Positions 43,746 through 52,376 of a stretch of 64,000 bases of DNA are shown one piece after another. The stretch covers positions 124,001 to 188,000 of the forward strand of contig NZ_BMMU01000009.1 of assembly GCF_014646095.1 (NCBI RefSeq). The letters run 5' to 3'. The notes under the pieces are model-generated. The model saw only the letters and a list, made by a program, of their open reading frames with translations. It ran no database searches and was not told the origin of the DNA. This DNA comes from Streptomyces lacrimifluminis (GTDB taxonomy: Bacteria > Actinomycetota > Actinomycetes > Streptomycetales > Streptomycetaceae). The number at the start of each line of letters is the position of its first letter. Position 1 is the stretch's first letter. The position numbers and the translations under genes are program-made.

Positions 43746-44447
43746 TTGAGCGCTCGGATTCTGGTCGCCGAAGACGACGAGATGCAGTCCCGCCTGATCC
43801 GGATCTATCTGGAACGGGAGGGAAACGCGGTGCAGGTGGTGGCCGACGGCCGCGCGGCCCTGGAGCGGGCCCGCTCGACCCGGCCCGACCTCATCGTCCT
43901 CGACGTGATGCTGCCCCTGGTCGACGGACTCGACGTGTGCCGCATCCTGCGCGCCGAGTCGGACGTACCGATCCTCCTCCTCACCGCCCGCACCACCGAG
44001 GAGGACATGCTCCTCGGCCTCGACCTCGGCGCCGACGACTACCTCACCAAGCCGTACAGCCCCCGCGAGCTGACCGCACGGGTGCGGGCGTTGGTGCGCC
44101 GCTCCCGGCAGGCGGGCGCGGCCGCGCAGCCGTCGGTGCTGCGGGTCGGCGAGGTGGAGCTGGACACGGCGCGCTTCGAGGTACGGATGGCCGGCCGGCC
44201 GGTGGCGCTGACCTCCAAGGAGTTCAACATCCTGGAGACCCTGGCGCGCGAACCCGGCCGCGTCTTCACCCGGGCCCAGATAATCGAACGTGTCTTCGGC
44301 TACGACCGGGACGTACTGGAGCGCACGGTAGACGCCCACGTCATGAACTTACGCCGGAAACTGGAGGCGCAGAGTCCGGGAAAACCCCGCCTCCTGGAAA
44401 CGGTGTACGGCCGGGGGTACCGACTGGCGGACGGGAGCGACACCTAG
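43746..44447 (+). CDS. OmpR/PhoB-family response regulator
   Basis: A 233-residue regulator: receiver with LVAEDDEMQ acidic pocket, phospho-acceptor in LIVLDVMLPLVDG, threonine and lysine in LLLTARTTEED and LTKPYSP; then a winged helix (VALTSKEFNILETLAREPG, LERTVDAHVMNLRRKL, VYGRGYRL). TTG 43746 has GGGGAG nine bases upstream. It converges on the sensor kinase at 44560-46203, with only 112 bases between. Pairing these two is inferred from proximity; the usual order is regulator then kinase on one strand. Confidence 0.93.
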   Translation: MSARILVAEDDEMQSRLIRIYLEREGNAVQVVADGRAALERARSTRPDLIVLDVMLPLVDGLDVCRILRAESDVPILLLTARTTEEDMLLGLDLGADDYLTKPYSPRELTARVRALVRRSRQAGAAAQPSVLRVGEVELDTARFEVRMAGRPVALTSKEFNILETLAREPGRVFTRAQIIERVFGYDRDVLERTVDAHVMNLRRKLEAQSPGKPRLLETVYGRGYRLADGSDT

Positions 44448-44559
44448 GCCCGGATTTCCAGCCCGTCCGGCGTTTGAGGACGAGCGCGTTCAGCGCGAAG
44501 GGGGGTTCGGGGGCGCAGCCCCCGAGGACGGGACGGGTAGGGGCGGCGGGGGGGCGAGG
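44448..44559. repeat. Streptomyces-type intergenic repeat with hairpin
   Basis: Between the convergent regulator and kinase genes lies the common Streptomyces intergenic sequence type GCCCGTCCGGCGTTTGAGG followed by ACGAGCGCGTTCAGCGCGAAGG. It contains the perfect hairpin TCGGGGGC-GCA-GCCCCCGA (44507-44525). Its position suggests a bidirectional terminator; the repeat word itself is, as far as I recall, scattered in many Streptomyces genomes. Confidence 0.7.
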
Positions 44560-46203
44560 TCAAAGGGGCCGCACCCCCACCGCCCCCTCGGGCGCCCTCG
44601 GCAGCACGATCGTGAACGTCGTCCCCACCCCCACCGCACTGCGTACGTCGATCGTCCCCCGGTGATCCGTCACGATCTGGCGGGCGATCGACAGCCCCAG
44701 CCCGCTGCCCCCCGTCGCCCGCCCGCGGGACGCGTCCGCGCGCCAGAAGCGGTCGAACAGGTGGGGCAGGTCCGCCGCCGCTATCCCCTTGCCGGTGTCC
44801 CGGACCTCCACGACGGCCAGCTCACCCCGGGGAACCACGGTCAGGGTGACCGAGCCGCCCGCCGGAGTGGCCCGCAGCGCGTTGCCGACCAGGTTGCCGA
44901 CGACCTGGCGCAGCCGGTCCGCGTCCGCGGTGACATGGACCGGAGCGGGCGCCTCCACCCGTAGCGCGACACCCGCCGCCTCGGCCTGGGCGTGATGGGC
45001 CCGGCGGCCGGCCTCCAGAACGTCACGCAGATCGACGTCGGCGGGGTGGTATGTGAGCGCCCCCGCCTCCGCGAGGGCGAGATCCTGCAGGTCGTCCACG
45101 ATCCGCTGTTGGAGCAGCGCCTCCCGGTGGAGGGAGTCGAGCAATTCGGGGGTCGGCTCGACGACCCCGTCCCGCAGCGCCTCCAGATAGCCGCGCAGAT
45201 TGGCCAGCGGGGTGCGCAGCTCGTGCGCGATGTCCCCGGTGAGCCGGCGCTGCCGTTCCTCACCGGCCTGGATGGAGTCGGCCATCCGGTTGAAGGCGCC
45301 GCCGAGCTGCGCTATCTCGTCCCGCCCGGAGACGGGCACCCGGCGCCCGAGGTCACCCTCGCCGAGCCCTTTCGCGGCGACCGTCATGGCCCGTACGGGA
45401 CGGAGGACCGCCCTGCTCAGCAGCAGTGCGCCGGCGATGACCGCGAGGGCGACGCCCGCCGCGACGGCCATGGTGGGCGCGGCGGCCAGGGTGGGCGCCG
45501 ACTCGTTCCGCACACCGAGCCGGACCTCCAGGCGGGGCGGGGCGACGGAGCCGATCCGCTCGTCGAACACCCGTTGTAGACAGGCGGCGAAGCGCTGTTC
45601 GGCCTCACAGGACCGGAGGGCGCTCAGATCCGCCGGGTTCAGCGGATCGGCCGAGCCGGTCGGCGCGGCGCACTGCGCGGGCCGCCGGTCGGCGCTGATC
45701 CGGGGCACGCCGAGCTTGTCCGGCCGGGCGGTCACCTCGGCTCCGGCCCGGGTCAGACAGGCCGCGTAGGTGATCTCGGTGCGGTAGCGGGCGACCGCCG
45801 CGGAGACCTGTTTGACCGAGATCCGGCGCACCTGGCCCGCCGGGACCCTGAGCGCGGGGCGCGGGTCCACCACCACCGGGGGCTGGCCGCTCAGCGCGCG
45901 GGGTGTCCGGCCGGCCAGGGCGTCGGAGTCGGTGAGGAGCACGTCGGACTCCGTGGTGACCCGGATGCGCTGGCCGGTGTCCCGGGCGAGTCCGGCGACC
46001 GTCGGGGAGAGCCCGTCCCAGGTGCCATGGACGAATCCGTACGTCCGGAGCTCGCCGGTGATCCGGGAGACCTCCTGCCGCCCGGCCGTGACGGTCTCCT
46101 GGACCTGGCGGTTCGCCTGGCGCAGGGTCAGCCAGCCGGTGGCGGCTGTCGCGGCCATGGCGACCAGCATGAGCAGGCCGAGGACCCGGAGCCGGAAACT
46201 CAT
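44560..46203 (-). CDS. two-component sensor histidine kinase with HAMP domain
   Basis: A 547-residue sensor kinase: first membrane helix 5-25, a large extracytoplasmic domain of about 215 residues with several cysteines, second membrane helix near 245-265, HAMP (LSRAVLRPVRAMTVAAKGLGEGDLG), H-box GDIAHELRTPLANLR, N-box VGNLVGNALRATP, G1 VRDTGKGI, F-box LFDRFWRA and G2 GSGLGLSIAR. It is complete, with ATG 46203. It is convergent with the response regulator. Signal unknown; the cysteine-rich sensor domain may form disulfides. Confidence 0.93.
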   Translation of the reverse strand: MSFRLRVLGLLMLVAMAATAATGWLTLRQANRQVQETVTAGRQEVSRITGELRTYGFVHGTWDGLSPTVAGLARDTGQRIRVTTESDVLLTDSDALAGRTPRALSGQPPVVVDPRPALRVPAGQVRRISVKQVSAAVARYRTEITYAACLTRAGAEVTARPDKLGVPRISADRRPAQCAAPTGSADPLNPADLSALRSCEAEQRFAACLQRVFDERIGSVAPPRLEVRLGVRNESAPTLAAAPTMAVAAGVALAVIAGALLLSRAVLRPVRAMTVAAKGLGEGDLGRRVPVSGRDEIAQLGGAFNRMADSIQAGEERQRRLTGDIAHELRTPLANLRGYLEALRDGVVEPTPELLDSLHREALLQQRIVDDLQDLALAEAGALTYHPADVDLRDVLEAGRRAHHAQAEAAGVALRVEAPAPVHVTADADRLRQVVGNLVGNALRATPAGGSVTLTVVPRGELAVVEVRDTGKGIAAADLPHLFDRFWRADASRGRATGGSGLGLSIARQIVTDHRGTIDVRSAVGVGTTFTIVLPRAPEGAVGVRPL

Positions 46204-46500
46204 CGCGTGACCCTTTCGGTGCGGATTCCCTGGATCTCTTGTTCTCTCTTGCTCTTTTTTGATCTCTGTGGATCGAGAGAGAGGTGTCGGCCAAAAGAAC
46301 CTCAGGAGTGGCGGATTCCCCCCTGATCGCTTTCGGCCCCCTGAGTATCAGAAATGGACAGCCGTGGGCGGAATCATTTCTTCAGTCGTCATACGAGGTG
46401 ATTGTGCTTAGGTCGCTGGCCCCCAGTTGTCACAGGGGGTTGCAGGGGCCGCTGCTCTCGCATTTCGCAGCGCCGACGAATCACATACAGGGGGTATGAA
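46204..46500 (+). other. divergent promoter region, no gene seen
   Basis: 297 bases between the divergent sensor kinase and the secreted SH3-like protein. It is strikingly T- and AT-rich at 46224-46270 (TCTCTTGTTCTCTCTTGCTC) for this genome and probably carries both promoters. No coding frame is supported. Confidence 0.5.
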
Positions 46501-46857
46501 ATGAAGCGTCGAATCGCGGCACTCGTTCCGGCACTCGCGGCCGTGGCCATCGCCGTTCCGCTGTCCATCGCCACGCCGGCCGCCGCGCACGCCTCGTGCG
46601 GCACCACGGTCTCGGACAAGGACAGCGGCTCGTGGGGGAAGAGGGCCAACGGGGCCAACGAGCGCAGCGGATCCAGCACCAGCTGTACCGTCAAGGGCAT
46701 CGCCTACAACACCCAGACGCTCGACTACCACTGCTGGACCGTGGGCAACGACGACTACACCTGGACGTACCTCAGGAACGACTCCACGGGTATCACCGGC
46801 TGGGTCCGGGACGACCTGCTGAGTGACGGTGGCAGCTCCGTGTACTGCGGCTTCTGA
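46501..46857 (+). CDS. secreted SH3-like protein
   Basis: A 118-residue protein with a signal peptide (MKRRIAALVPALAAVAIAVPLSIATPAAA, cleavage near residue 30). The mature part has four cysteines (CGTT, SCT, HCW, YCGF) and ends with the bacterial SH3 pattern YTWTYLRNDSTGITGWVRDDLL. Bacterial SH3 domains bind peptidoglycan or related cell-wall ligands. It lies next to the two-component system, so regulation by it is plausible but unproven. Confidence 0.82.
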   Translation: MKRRIAALVPALAAVAIAVPLSIATPAAAHASCGTTVSDKDSGSWGKRANGANERSGSSTSCTVKGIAYNTQTLDYHCWTVGNDDYTWTYLRNDSTGITGWVRDDLLSDGGSSVYCGF

Positions 46858-46895
46858 TTCGCCGCGTACGTCCGGCACGTCGAAACAGCGCGACA

Positions 46896-46930
46896 GCGGG
46901 GGCGGTCCCGGTTCTCGGGGCCGCCCCCGC
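46896..46930. terminator. bidirectional terminator hairpin
   Basis: GCGGGGGCGG (46896-46905) pairs perfectly with CCGCCCCCGC (46921-46930) around a 15-base loop. It sits between the convergent SH3-like gene and the permease gene, the expected place for a shared terminator. Confidence 0.75.
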
Positions 46931-46970
46931 TCCGTACCACCGGAACGTCGGCCAGAACGCCCGGTGGTGG

Positions 46971-48182
46971 TCATGTGCCCGCCAGTGCCTCCGTCGGAGC
47001 CAGCCGGCTCGCCCGAACGGCCGGATAGAGGCCCGCGATCATGCCGATGAGCAGGGTCGAGCCGATGCCCGCCACGCTGGCCCACGCCGGGACGACCGTC
47101 GGCCAGTCGCGGCTGAGGGCGTAGCCCGCCGTGATGACCGTGCCGAGCACCGTCCCGCCCAGCCCGCCGATGAGGGAGAGCAGCAGCGACTCCGTCACGA
47201 ACTGCGTCCGGATCTGGCCCCGGGTCGCGCCGAGAGCACGGCGCAGACCGATCTCCGGGCGCCGTTCCAGCACCGAGATGACCATCGTGTTGCCCACCCC
47301 CACACCCCCGACGAGCAGCGCGACCCCGCCGAGCCCGAGCAGCAGCCCGGTCAGCGCCGACTCGGTGGCCTCGCGGGCCGCGAGCGCGTCGGAGGGACGC
47401 GAGATCCGCACCTCGCCCGGCTTCTCCGGGTAGGCCGTGGCCGGCAGCACCGACCGTACGGCGGTCACCTGGCTGTCCTCGGCACGGACGTACACCGTCG
47501 ACGGATGACCGTCGAAGCGCAGATAGCTCCGGGCCGCCTGCCAGCCGACCAGCGCGGCACTGTCCAGCTCAGGCGCCAGCGGCACCGGACCGAGGACGCC
47601 GATCAGGGAGAACCAGCGGTCACCGATCCACAGCCGGGTCCCAGGGGTGTACACGTCCAGGCGCTGCGCCGCGGTGGCACCCAGGACGACCGCCGGGTAC
47701 GCGGCGGTGGCCGAGTCCAGCCAGCGACCCCTGTTGACCTTCCCGCCGACGGCGGGCAGCAGGTCCGTGCCCGACGCGAGCACGGTCAGCGAGTTGGTAC
47801 GCCCGATGGCGATGCGCTCGTTGCGGTACACGCTGGCGCTGACCGCGCCGGTGGCGGTCACCTGCTCCACGGGCGGGATGCGCCGGACCATCGCGACAGC
47901 CTCGTACGGCAGCTTGGCCTTCTCGCCCGTGAGGGACTCGCCGGGGGCGACCCGCAGCAGATTCGTCCCGAGGGCGTCGAGCCGCCGGTCCACCTCCGCC
48001 TGCCCGGACCCGGAGATACCGACCACCGCGACCATCGCGGCGACGCCGATGGCGATCCCGAGCGCGGACAGGAACACCCGCAACGGCCGCGTCCGCAGCC
48101 CGGTCCCACCGAGCCGTACGACATCGGCGGGCCGCAGCCGCGCGGCGCGCAACGGCCTGGGCCTGTCCAAGGGGTCGGTCAC
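46971..48182 (-). CDS. MacB-type ABC transporter permease
   Basis: A 403-residue permease with the FtsX/MacB layout: one N-terminal membrane helix (FLSALGIAIGVAAMVAVVGIS), a large periplasmic-side domain of about 220 residues (GRWLDSATAAYPAVVLGATAAQRL) and three C-terminal helices including GGVGVGNTMVISVLERRPEIGLRRALGATRGQI. Such permeases use mechanotransmission to export substrates. GTG 48182 overlaps the ATPase stop (GTGA), making it the last gene of a four-gene operon starting at 50894. Confidence 0.92.
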   Translation of the reverse strand: MTDPLDRPRPLRAARLRPADVVRLGGTGLRTRPLRVFLSALGIAIGVAAMVAVVGISGSGQAEVDRRLDALGTNLLRVAPGESLTGEKAKLPYEAVAMVRRIPPVEQVTATGAVSASVYRNERIAIGRTNSLTVLASGTDLLPAVGGKVNRGRWLDSATAAYPAVVLGATAAQRLDVYTPGTRLWIGDRWFSLIGVLGPVPLAPELDSAALVGWQAARSYLRFDGHPSTVYVRAEDSQVTAVRSVLPATAYPEKPGEVRISRPSDALAAREATESALTGLLLGLGGVALLVGGVGVGNTMVISVLERRPEIGLRRALGATRGQIRTQFVTESLLLSLIGGLGGTVLGTVITAGYALSRDWPTVVPAWASVAGIGSTLLIGMIAGLYPAVRASRLAPTEALAGT

Positions 48183-48997
48183 TGATGCGCCCCGATCGTC
48201 GTACTTGTACTTGTACTTGTACTCGTGCCGGTGCCGGTGCCGGTGCCGGTGCTCTGCAGGGTGTCGTGGATCAGGCGGCCGTCGCGCATCTCGATACGGC
48301 GGGGGAGCTGGGCGGCGATCTCCAGGTCATGGGTGATGACCACGACCGTCGTACCGGCCGCGTGGAGTTCGCGCAGCAGTTCCAGTACGGCGGCTCCCGA
48401 CACGGAGTCGAGGTTGCCGGTCGGCTCGTCCGCGAGCAGGACCGACGGCGCGCCGACCACCGCACGGGCGACCGCGACCCGCTGCCGCTCGCCCCCGGAG
48501 AGCTGGTGCGGCAGATGCCGGACGCGATGGCTGAGCCCGACCCGGGACAGCGCGGACGCGGCCCTGGCCCGGCGGCGGCGCATCGGCATGCCCGTATAGA
48601 GCAGACCGTCCGCCACCGAGTCCAGCACCGGAACACCGACGGCCAGATGGAACTGCTGGAAGACGAAGCCGATCCGGGTGGCCCGCAGCGCGGAGACCTC
48701 ACGGTCGGACAGCTTCGCCACGTCGTACCCGTCGACCAGGACCCGCCCCGCCGAGGGCCGGTCCAGGCTCCCCATGAGATGCAGCATGCTCGACTTGCCC
48801 GACCCCGACGGCCCGACCACACCGACCAGTTCACCGCGCCCGATCCGCAGACTCACGTCACGGACGGCGGCGACTCCACCGGGATAGGTCTTGGAGACGG
48901 CGTCCAACTCCACAACGGGACGTAAAACAAAGGGAGTTGACGCGGCGGGAGGCGTCGCGGCGTGAGGTGTCCCGGCCGGCTGCGAAGGCTCGCTCAC
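48179..48997 (-). CDS. MacB-type ABC transporter ATP-binding protein
   Basis: A 272-residue ATPase: Walker A GPSGSGKSSML, Q-loop GFVFQQFHLA, signature LSGGERQR, Walker B VLLADEPTGNLD and the switch histidine VVVITHD. The first 25 residues are P/A/T-rich. The last 25 are an odd low-complexity tail of GT then ST pairs, encoded by tandem hexamers at 48201-48248. GTG 48997 overlaps the adaptor-protein stop by 4 bases. It energises the FtsX-type permease that follows. Confidence 0.93.
   Translation of the reverse strand: MSEPSQPAGTPHAATPPAASTPFVLRPVVELDAVSKTYPGGVAAVRDVSLRIGRGELVGVVGPSGSGKSSMLHLMGSLDRPSAGRVLVDGYDVAKLSDREVSALRATRIGFVFQQFHLAVGVPVLDSVADGLLYTGMPMRRRRARAASALSRVGLSHRVRHLPHQLSGGERQRVAVARAVVGAPSVLLADEPTGNLDSVSGAAVLELLRELHAAGTTVVVITHDLEIAAQLPRRIEMRDGRLIHDTLQSTGTGTGTGTSTSTSTSTTIGAHQ
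48201..48248. repeat. eight tandem hexanucleotide repeats inside the ATPase gene
   Basis: On the plus strand, three GTACTT units, one GTACTC and four GTGCCG units follow one another, 48 bases in all. Translated on the minus strand they give the (GT)4(ST)4 tail of the ATPase. Since a unit is 6 bases, gain or loss of units would keep the frame. Confidence 0.9.
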
Positions 48998-50313
48998 TCG
49001 GGGATCCTCACCTTCATGCCCTCGCGGACCCCGGAACCGCTGACCTGGACGTTCCCGTCGGCGAAGAGCCCCGTCCTCACCGCGACGAACCGGCCCTCCT
49101 CGGTCTCCAGCCCGTGTCCGCCCTCGGCGAGGGCGACCAGCGCGGCGACCGGCACACTCAGCACGTCCTTGACCTCGCGGCCCACGTACTCGACGGTGAC
49201 AGGCCCGCTCTCCAGCCGTCCCACGGACCTCTGGTCCGCGATGGTGATGGTCACCGGCAGAGTGGCGGCGCCCGCTCCCGACTCGCCTTCGGCGCTGCCC
49301 CCCTCGGGCGTGCTCGCCTGCCGCCCGACCGAGGCGACCTCGCCCTTCACGGACTTCCCGTCGGGCAGCGTGATCCCGACGACCGTGCCGCGTACGGCCC
49401 AACTGGCCTCCGCCGCCGAGGCGTTGACGACGACCTTGCGTGCCGTACCGGTGTACGTCAGCGTGTTCTCGCCGACGGCCGCACCGAGCCGGGCGCCCGG
49501 CTGACCGATCCGTACCTTGCCGGCGGAGTAGATGACATCCCCGACACCGACCGTCCCGGTCTCGGCCAGCCCCAGCGACTTCTGCCAGCGCTTGACGGCC
49601 CGCGCGGTGGCGTCGGTGAACTTCTCGTCCACGGTGAAGCCGGTGTAGCCGAGCGAGGCGAGGCTGGTCTCGAACTGCAGGACGTCCATACCGGTGAGCG
49701 GCGCGGGCGTACCGGCTCCGGCACCGGCATCGCCTCCGGTTCCCGTTCCCGTTCCCGTGGTGGGGGAGGGGGAAGCGGCGGGGGCGGCGCCGGTCCCGCC
49801 GTCGGCCTTCCCGGCTTCCGCGGACCCCGCATCGGCCTCGGAGTTGGAGTTGGAGGTCGACGTGGAGGTGGAAGCGGTGGCGGGGGCGGTGAGCCCGAGG
49901 TCGCGGTACATGGGCATCGACCCGTACAGCAGCACCACGGGGCGGTCGTCGACCCGCAGCAGCGTGTCACCGCGCTCCACCGTCGCGCCCTGCTGGGGCA
50001 GCCAGGTCACGGTGCCCGTCGCCTTCACCGGGAGCGGTATCTCCGTACCGAAGCCCAACTGCCCGTCCACGTCCGTACGTTCGGTGAGCGTCGTCCGGGT
50101 GACCGGAACGACCGAACCGGCCCGGGGCGGTGCGCTCGGGCCCTTCTCCTCGCCGCCGCCGAGCCCGAGAGCCCCGACCACGGCGACGGCCGCCACGACG
50201 ACCACGGCACAGGCGATGAGCGCGGTACGCCGGCCACGCACCCCGCGCGGCGGCTCGGTCTCCACCGGCTCGGTGTCGTCGTCGAAGTGGGTCATGGTGT
50301 CCGTCTCCGCCAC
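48994..50313 (-). CDS. HlyD-like adaptor with peptidoglycan-binding domain
   Basis: A 439-residue membrane-anchored protein: one N-terminal membrane helix (residues 30-50), a biotinyl/lipoyl-like part (TGTVTWLPQQGATVERGDTLLRVDDRPVVLLYGSMPMYRDL), a long linker of ST, SN and GT pairs, then a peptidoglycan-binding helical motif (LQFETSLASLGYTGFTVDEKFTDATARAVKRWQKSLGL) and beta-barrel sequence to the end. It is the periplasmic-adaptor-type partner of the MacB-like permease. GTG 50313 is favoured by AAGGG upstream; ATG 50295 is possible. It overlaps the ATPase start by 4 bases. Confidence 0.88.
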   Translation of the reverse strand: MAETDTMTHFDDDTEPVETEPPRGVRGRRTALIACAVVVVAAVAVVGALGLGGGEEKGPSAPPRAGSVVPVTRTTLTERTDVDGQLGFGTEIPLPVKATGTVTWLPQQGATVERGDTLLRVDDRPVVLLYGSMPMYRDLGLTAPATASTSTSTSNSNSEADAGSAEAGKADGGTGAAPAASPSPTTGTGTGTGGDAGAGAGTPAPLTGMDVLQFETSLASLGYTGFTVDEKFTDATARAVKRWQKSLGLAETGTVGVGDVIYSAGKVRIGQPGARLGAAVGENTLTYTGTARKVVVNASAAEASWAVRGTVVGITLPDGKSVKGEVASVGRQASTPEGGSAEGESGAGAATLPVTITIADQRSVGRLESGPVTVEYVGREVKDVLSVPVAALVALAEGGHGLETEEGRFVAVRTGLFADGNVQVSGSGVREGMKVRIPE

Positions 50314-50315
50314 GG

Positions 50316-50894
50316 TCAGCCCTTGCCGGGGGCGGCGGTCGCCGGAACGCCGACGATCGGCCCGCAGATACGGGTGGCCCGCTTGGCGCCGGCCGACGTC
50401 TGGTCCCACTCGCCCTGGCCCAGACCGTCGGCACCCGGGTCGGGGAAGTCGGCGGCGCCGTTCTTCTGCATACAGGTGGCGTACTCCTGCTTCACCTTGA
50501 TCTGCGCGGCGGTGAGCGCGGGCTGGTTGCCCTTCTCGACGCTCTCGGGAACGGCCGTCAGATACTCGTCACACGCCACCGAGGCGGTCTTGAACTTCGG
50601 GTTCTTCTTCAGGGCGCGCAGATTGTCGCCGCCACCGAAGTCGATGTTGCCCTGCGCGTCCGGGTCCGGTGCGTCGATCCCGTTCTCCCGCAGACACTTC
50701 ACGTACTTGCCCTGGGCGGCCACGTACGCGGCCACATCGTCCCCGGAGCCGCCGCCGGTCGACGAGCCGGACGCCGCCGCTCCCTCGCTCGCCGCCGTGG
50801 GGACCTTCGAGCCACCGTCGCCGCTCCCGCAGCCGGTCAGCGCCAACGCCATGACCGAGGCCGCCGCGGCCAGCAGTACCCGATTGATCCTCAT
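50316..50894 (-). CDS. secreted lipoprotein of the export operon
   Basis: A 192-residue lipoprotein with lipobox LTGC (cysteine at about residue 22), an S/G/T linker and a mature domain with three or four cysteines in CLRENGID, CDEYL, CMQKNGAADFPDP and ICGP contexts. The repeated motif YVKCLRENGIDAPDPD / YATCMQKNGAADFPDP suggests an internal duplication of a small cysteine-containing unit. GGGGAGGA lies before ATG 50894. It is the first gene of the operon whose next gene starts two bases beyond its stop. Confidence 0.85.
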   Translation of the reverse strand: MRINRVLLAAAASVMALALTGCGSGDGGSKVPTAASEGAAASGSSTGGGSGDDVAAYVAAQGKYVKCLRENGIDAPDPDAQGNIDFGGGDNLRALKKNPKFKTASVACDEYLTAVPESVEKGNQPALTAAQIKVKQEYATCMQKNGAADFPDPGADGLGQGEWDQTSAGAKRATRICGPIVGVPATAAPGKG

Positions 50895-51186
50895 CGGTCC
50901 TCCCCGTCCTCCTGTCGTGCCCGGCCACGAACGAGGCGGGCAGCCCGACGGTAGAACGGACATGATGAAGAACTTTTGAAGAACCTGTCATCCGATCATG
51001 CGACGAGAAACGAGAAACGAGAAACGAGAAACGAGGGCGAAGGCGAAGGCGGAGACGAGGGTGAGGGCGAGGGCGAAGACGGGGGCAGAGAGCGAAGGCG
51101 GCGACAGAGGCATCGGCAGAGGCTCTCGACGCGACCGCTTCCTGGGGCGAAAATCGGTCGGTACGACGCCGATCGGGGAGGCGGGG
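50895..51186 (+). other. divergent intergenic region
   Basis: 292 bases between the export operon and the monooxygenase gene. It contains four perfect 7-bp CGAGAAA repeats and then purine-rich degenerate GAGGGCGAAGGC repeats (51034-51080). The promoters of both divergent genes should lie here. No supported gene. Confidence 0.5.
51004..51031. repeat. four perfect 7-bp tandem repeats (CGAGAAA)
   Basis: CGAGAAA is repeated four times without error, followed by a degenerate purine-rich array. It lies in the promoter region between the lipoprotein operon and the FAD monooxygenase gene, where changes in copy number could affect expression. Confidence 0.85.
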
Positions 51187-52359
51187 ATGAGGGCGATCGT
51201 CGTGGGGGCGGGCATCGGCGGGCTGGCCGCGACGCTGAGCCTGCGCGCGGCCGGTCACGAGGTCACCCTCGTGGAGCAGGCGCGGCGCTTCACCGAGATC
51301 GGCGCCGGCATCCAGCTCGCCCCCAACGCCACCCGCGTACTGCGCCGGCTGGACCTCCTCGACACGGTCGCCGCCCGGGCCGCCCGCCCCGCCCGGCTGA
51401 GCTTCCGCACCTGGTCGGACGGCACCGAGATCTGCGGCTACGTGCTGGGCCCCGAGGCCGAGGACGAGTTCGGGGCGCCCTACCTGCAGGTCCACCGGGC
51501 CGACCTGCATCAGGCCCTGGCCGCCCGGGTCCCGCCCGGCTCGGTGCGGCTGCACACGCGGGTCGTGGGCATCGACCAGGACGACAGGGCCGCCTGTGTT
51601 ACGACGGCCGACGGTGAACGCCTCGTCGCGGACCTGGTCGTGGCCGCCGACGGGGTGCGGTCCGCCGCCCGGCAGTGGCTCTTCGGCGCCGACGAGGCGG
51701 TCTTCTCCGGCACCGCCGCCTACCGGGCACTGCTCCCGGCCGCCGAGGTGGCCGACCTGGACCTGCCGGAGTACGCGGGGTGGCTCGGACCGGGCCGGCA
51801 TGTCGTCCACTACTGGGTGCGCGGCGGTCAACTCCTCAACCTGGTGGCCGTGTTCACGGCGGAGGAGGCGAGCGAGTCATGGACCGCCCGGGCCGAACCG
51901 GGAGAACAGCTCCGCGAGTTCGCCGGCTGGGACCACCGGGTGCTCACCGCTCTCGAACGCGCGGGCCAGGTGTTCCGGTACGGCATCAACACCCGTACTC
52001 CGCTGGCCCGTTGGAACATCGGCAGGGTGACCCTGCTCGGCGACAGCGCCCACGCGATGGTGCCGTTCCAGGCCCAGGGCGCCGCCCAGGCGCTCATGGA
52101 CGCGGCGGTCCTGGGGGACTCCCTCGCGGACACGGCACCGGCGGAGATCCCGGACGCGCTCACCCGGTACGTACGCCGACGGCTCGCCAACGCGACGCGG
52201 GTACAGGCCGGTTCGGCGAACGCGGGCGACGCCTACCACCTGCCGGATGGGCCCGAGGCCGAGGCCCGGAACGCCGGGATGGTGGCGTACGGGCGCGAGA
52301 ACAGGTTCGGCCCGCACGCGACGGCGTGGGGGGACGAGGACGACGTACGGGAGGAGTGA
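51187..52359 (+). CDS. FAD-dependent aromatic monooxygenase
   Basis: A 390-residue flavoprotein of the class A (p-hydroxybenzoate hydroxylase) group. The FAD-binding Rossmann motif is VVGAGIGGLAATLSLRAAGHEVTLVEQA, the second motif is VVAADGVRSAAR, and the third is TLLGDSAHAMVPFQAQGAAQALMDA. Best resemblance is to salicylate or 6-hydroxynicotinate 3-monooxygenases, but substrate cannot be assigned. GGGGAGGCGGGG precedes ATG 51187. It is convergent with the sugar permease gene (17-base gap). Confidence 0.9.
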   Translation: MRAIVVGAGIGGLAATLSLRAAGHEVTLVEQARRFTEIGAGIQLAPNATRVLRRLDLLDTVAARAARPARLSFRTWSDGTEICGYVLGPEAEDEFGAPYLQVHRADLHQALAARVPPGSVRLHTRVVGIDQDDRAACVTTADGERLVADLVVAADGVRSAARQWLFGADEAVFSGTAAYRALLPAAEVADLDLPEYAGWLGPGRHVVHYWVRGGQLLNLVAVFTAEEASESWTARAEPGEQLREFAGWDHRVLTALERAGQVFRYGINTRTPLARWNIGRVTLLGDSAHAMVPFQAQGAAQALMDAAVLGDSLADTAPAEIPDALTRYVRRRLANATRVQAGSANAGDAYHLPDGPEAEARNAGMVAYGRENRFGPHATAWGDEDDVREE

Positions 52360-52376
52360 GGAGCCGCGGTCGTCCC

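Noticed and set aside
44448..44559. Insertion sequence end between the convergent two-component genes
   Set aside because: No transposase, target duplication or terminal repeats; it matches the common Streptomyces intergenic repeat type.
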